This document shows positions 60,358 to 64,000 of a stretch of DNA of 64,000 nt, piece by piece. Both the position numbers and the translations under genes were made by a program. The notes beneath the pieces were generated by a model. That model was not told the DNA's origin, made no database searches, and worked only from the letters and a program-made list of their open reading frames with translations. Source of the DNA: Cylicocyclus nassatus. Lineage: Eukaryota > Nematoda > Chromadorea > Rhabditida > Strongylidae. The stretch lies in NCBI GenBank assembly GCA_958299035.1, contig CATQJL010000223.1:73790600-73854599 (forward strand), read 5' to 3'. Positions within the stretch are counted from its first letter, which is position 1, and the number at the start of each line of letters is the position of its first letter.

Positions 60358-61814
60358 AGATTTCTGAAAAGCTAGTCATAAACAAGGATATTGAAATGAA
60401 ACAACTTATGTCACTAGTGTTGAGTGAACTGGCAACGAATGAATGTGCTCTGCAACACTGAAGAAAGTGCATAGTGGCAGTAGGACGGTCGAGACCGCAG
60501 GTTCCACTGACTTAGCGGGACAACTGGTAAAAATATAATGTTTATCAAAAATTTGACAAACCACAAGAAGAAGCGGATATGCAAATACAGAAAATATGAG
60601 CGGCTAGATGATGAGATACAGAAGAGCTAATACAGAACAGTGAATATTGGTGAGGAACTGTCGAAGAACGAACTAGACATCTCAGAACCGAGGCACGAGG
60701 TATGTGCTTCGTACATCTCATGATTTTGCTCCAAGACTAATAGTGTGACAAAAAACCTAGCCGGGCGCCTGGATGCTACAGCATAGTAGCTTACGTATGA
60801 ATTGTTTCTCAAGTTACTAGTGTTTTATTTTTGTTGCCTTTTTCTGGAGAAGTCTGTGCGATGCGTCGATTCCTATAGCATTTGAAAAGCTATTGCTCTG
60901 AAGTCTATCTTTCGCTTTTGGAAAAGCTAATGCTTCTCGATTTCTGGTTTTGCAAAATAGGAATTTTGAGAGCAGAAAGGGCAATTTTGGTACCTGCATC
61001 TTTCGCTTCATATACGGAAATTACGAATGAAATTTCATATTCGGAATTATTACGAGTGACGAGAAATGCTGTTAACGTAACTACAATGCATATGAAGGTA
61101 AACTTCTTAGAAGAGACGCTGTAGGGAAGGACAACTCTTGATTTTACCATATGTGTGGGTGATTTTCGTTTAGTAGGATCGAGGCGATCCTTTACGTTGA
61201 TAATAACGAAAGAATTCGAAAGAAATGGGTGGTCAGGACTTATACTCAAAACTGCACCTTTCAAAAAAATCCATTCATTGATAAGAGCCTGATAGCAGGA
61301 TCGGGCCTACTGCTGCCAAATAACGCACAAACTCAAAGCAATATCAGACCTCCTTTAGGCACTCCTTATTTGTTATCGTCATTTTGTCAACAATTGTCTT
61401 GCTTGCTACAAGCTACTGAGATACGGAACGCGGAACATAAAAGTGTCAAAATCCCCAGTTTTTGCATTTCGAAAAATTGCATCAGAGAGGTACAAAGGCC
61501 AAATTTGCTCCAAAAATAAGTAACATGAAAGAACAAGAGCTCCTCTAAATTCTACAGGTACTCTAACTGACAAGCAGCGGTAAAAACGAAAACGCTATGG
61601 ACTTAAAATCGACGAACAACAAAACACGACTACACTGTCGGTTTGAGAATTGGCAGCGTGCACGGCGTATGCAGTGTGTGAGTCAAGTATGCCGCGCAGT
61701 CTGCCCAAGCGCTATCTGCGTGGAGCTTCCAGCAAAACGGAAGCTCTATTGTAAGGGCACGTTTAAGGGCCGTATCCCAACTGATGGGGTCCAAGCGAAG
61801 AAGATAGCACTTTT
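60358..61814. other. No gene supported
   Basis: Several frames of 60-120 codons overlap on both strands between 60880 and 61520, but I found no consistent splice chain or family. The sequence is AT-rich. Confidence 0.35.
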
Positions 61815-62100
61815 CTTACTTAGATACTTAAATGGCCTGTCTTTACGCGACAGCTCAGAAGTTGCCAGTGATCCCTGTCCCTTGCTTCAAACATCCACCA
61901 TCTTCTTGGTTGTCGTCGGTGGCTGCGCCTACGATTTTCAAGTGCAAAAATCGCTAATATCTCAGCTGGTACACCCGTTCCGCGAACAAGTCTGCCCATT
62001 GCGTTGGAAGTCTTCCTCGGGGCATTTCGCTTCTCGTGAAATCCGCTCCGAGGTTCTTGGTGTCCATTTGTCGTCTGTTCCGCTCATGATGTAACCCAGG
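61815..62100 (-). pseudogene. 3' fragment of an RTE retrotransposon
   Basis: The minus strand reads LPTQWADLFAERVYQLRY at its upstream end and matches the tail of the RTE copy at 27560-27850. Shared bases include the CTTCAGACATCCACGATCTTC-like and GTTGTCATCGGTGGCTGC-like stretches. Only the last part of the element is present, as is usual for 5'-truncated LINEs. Confidence 0.7.
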
Positions 62101-62665
62101 GCCCGGCACGAATCCGTTTCTAGGCTTTTTGAGAACAAAGTCTCTCCTCATTTTCGAAAATTTTATGAAGTCCCCTTTGACCCTTGCTCTACCCCCCCCC
62201 CCCCTCCGTCTGTTAGTGGATCCCCGCATACTCACTTAATCCTTGACAAAACCATTTATCTGCTGCGAGCCGAAAATTTTGCGACTTCAGGTCAAATTCT
62301 CAAAGAAAAGTCACAAAATTACAGAATTTTGCTTAATAAAACCTCACATGGACACAGAACAGATCAAGATAGATCACGAGTAGGAGGAAGAAGAAGAAGA
62401 AACAAGAAAGAAAGAAGTCATCAATATACTGAGAAAAAAGCTGGGACTGAAAATGAAAATTCAAAGAGAGAGGGAGAGGGCGTAGAAAAGTTGACGACGG
62501 GCCGCGTTATCTAACAAGGCAGTTTTCGAAAAGAGGATAAAAAACGGCGTACAGGGGGCGATATGAAACTGTCTCTATGCTCAGGGATAGATCCTTGACC
62601 GGGGCATCCGTCTATTCCAAAGAAATCCAAAACTTATGTGAAGTGACGGAAATATATGCTCCAGC
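62101..62665. other. No gene; purine-rich tracts
   Basis: Contains a C run at about 62191-62204 and a GAA/GGA-rich tract at 62382-62480. A 61-codon plus-strand frame is low-complexity Lys/Arg/Glu and is not supported. The 8-bp copy GCTCCAGC at 62658-62665 is the left target duplication of the following element. Confidence 0.4.
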
Positions 62666-62992
62666 CAGTGGCGTACCGAGGAGGGGGGCGGGGGGGCCCC
62701 CCCCCCCCCCGAGAATGGGTCGCGAAATTTTTGAAAGTTACTTAATTGTGTTATAAAAATGTGCAAAGGACTTATCTTTACTTGTAAATGATTAAAATAA
62801 TTTTTAAAAATTTTTAAAAATACAAATTAGCCTTCCCCCCTTTTCCAGATTTCAGGGGTTGGGGACCCGCAAAAATGTTTAGAAGCACCCCAAAAATTTT
62901 TTCGGAATGCGTGGCTAAGGCCACTCACCTTCATTAGAAAAATTTTTTTGTCGCTTCCCCCCCCCCCGGCCGAAATCCTGGGCACGCCACTG
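62666..62992. mobile_element. hAT-type non-autonomous element, 327 bp
   Basis: Ends CAGTGGCGTACC and the inverse of CAGTGGCGTGCCC, flanked by an exact 8-bp direct repeat GCTCCAGC (62658-62665 and 62993-63000). Both features are typical of hAT elements. Long runs of G and C lie just inside both ends. No coding sequence. Confidence 0.85.
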
Positions 62993-63155
62993 GCTCCAGC
63001 CGATCTCAGATCGTCTGATGGCCGTCTGGAGACGGACTAATTTTGGAAAAGGTACTTCTTCATTAAGTTTTCGAATATTGTTATTAGGTTGTAACAGAAT
63101 TTATGCAGGTTTTGAATTTCAACCGCAATAAGTCATACACTTCTCATTTCTAAGT

Positions 63156-63946
63156 AGGTTGCAAAATACCATTCGATAGAGCAAAGCAAGCTCTACAAGA
63201 TGGCAGTCCTGATTTAGCAACAGCTCTAATCCACCACGAGTTTCGAGCCAAAAACTAAAAAGATTCAACTACCCAAAAAATTGAAAAAAATCGTAACTCA
63301 GTTCATAAAAAACCTACAAAAATTCTAACTTGCTCACGTAAACACAATCCACATAGGGCATCTTTACACGCCTTTGCCTATTTTTTTCTCTGTTAGAAAT
63401 CAAGTAAACCGAAATTTTCGTGCATTTGCCAAAGTGTTGCTCTGCCGCTCCCACATAAGTAGTTGTATACTACAAAGCTGTAGAAGTACAAACGTAAATT
63501 TTCAGCTCTCTACAGGCTTTAGTTCTCGAGAAATTTGAATTTTAGCTTGGACCACATGACTTCCGAAAACTGTATTCGATATTTTCCGAGAACTAAAGCT
63601 TGTAGAGAGCTGGAAATTTAAGTCTGTACTTCTACAGGCTTGTAGTATACAACTACTCATAACGGGAACGGCACAGCATCACTTTGGCAAGCGCATGAAA
63701 ATTTCCGTTTTCTTGATTTCTAACAGAGGAAAAATTACGGCAAAGGCGTGTATAGATGTCTTATGTGAATAGTGTTTACGTGAGCAAGTTAGAATTTTTG
63801 TAGGTTTTTTATGAACTGAGTTATGATTTTTCTCAATTTTTCGGACATTTGAATGTTTTTAGTTTTTGGCTCGAAACTCGTGGTGGATCAGAGTTGTTGC
63901 TAAAGCAAGATTGTCACCTTGTGCTTTTGTAACCTACTTACAAGGA
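63156..63946. repeat. 0.8-kb foldback element
   Basis: Ends AAGTAGGTTGCAAAA and a near inverse (TTTTGTAACCTACTT). Arms of about 370 bases are similar throughout, for example CACCACGAGTTTCGAGCC on the left and its inverse near 63875, folding at about 63555. No open frame of interest. Non-autonomous DNA element of unknown superfamily. Confidence 0.7.
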
Positions 63947-64000
63947 AAGGATACTTGGTGACCGTGGCCTTTTGAAACGAAACGTACACCATTAGATGCA

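Noticed and set aside
61229..61519. 96-codon plus-strand frame
   Set aside because: Overlaps equally long frames on the other strand and lacks splice partners.

Overview
The window looks like nuclear DNA of a parasitic nematode, most plausibly a strongylid or hookworm-type clade V worm. Genes are split into many small exons with GT donors and TTTTCAG or TTTTAG acceptors. Several starts sit just behind a trans-splice-like acceptor. The proteins match worm families (TUT4/7-type uridylyltransferase, MAPR/VEM-1, SMNDC1, a bHLH factor). Between and inside the genes lies dense, nested, mostly non-autonomous transposon DNA. No bacterial operons, CRISPR arrays, rRNA or tRNA genes were seen. All exon models were read by eye from splice signals and reading phase; species and orthologue names are inference.

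Layout. 1-2834: sequence downstream of the first gene, with one foldback repeat. 2835-16928 (minus): a 37-exon gene for a terminal uridylyltransferase of about 1813 aa, with a dead N-terminal and an intact C-terminal nucleotidyltransferase domain; its introns hold a mariner-type foldback, a Penelope-associated foldback and a 109-bp MITE. 17265-21288 (minus): a VEM-1/PGRMC gene (20510-21288) and an acidic terminal exon with its own poly(A) signal. The spacing from that signal to the uridylyltransferase gene looks like a trans-spliced operon. 18747-42500: a repeat province with Helentron-like elements, a family of TTAA-flanked palindromic MITEs (three abutting at shared target sites), a large composite foldback, a broken RTE retrotransposon, nested inverted repeats and an unrecognised gene remnant.

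42576-45142 (plus): a complete 10-exon gene for a sulfotransferase-like P-loop protein. 48290-50254 (plus): an 8-exon SMNDC1/SPF30 splicing-factor gene whose Tudor domain seems to lack its aromatic cage. 52885-56899 (plus): a bHLH transcription factor gene with two mariner-type foldbacks in one intron. 57046-58548: a Penelope-like foldback with a GIY-YIG fragment and hammerhead-core-like motifs at both ends. 58786-60357 (plus): a small predicted secreted protein gene, partly resolved. 61815-64000: an RTE tail, a 327-bp hAT-type element with a clean 8-bp target duplication, and a 0.8-kb foldback.

The genes do not form one pathway. Three concern RNA or gene control (uridylyltransferase, splicing factor, bHLH factor), one is a membrane haem/steroid-type adaptor, and two are worm-type proteins of unknown role. 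The strongest leads are the paired foldbacks with outward-facing hammerhead-like motifs, the abutting TTAA elements, and the operon-like spacing upstream of the uridylyltransferase gene.
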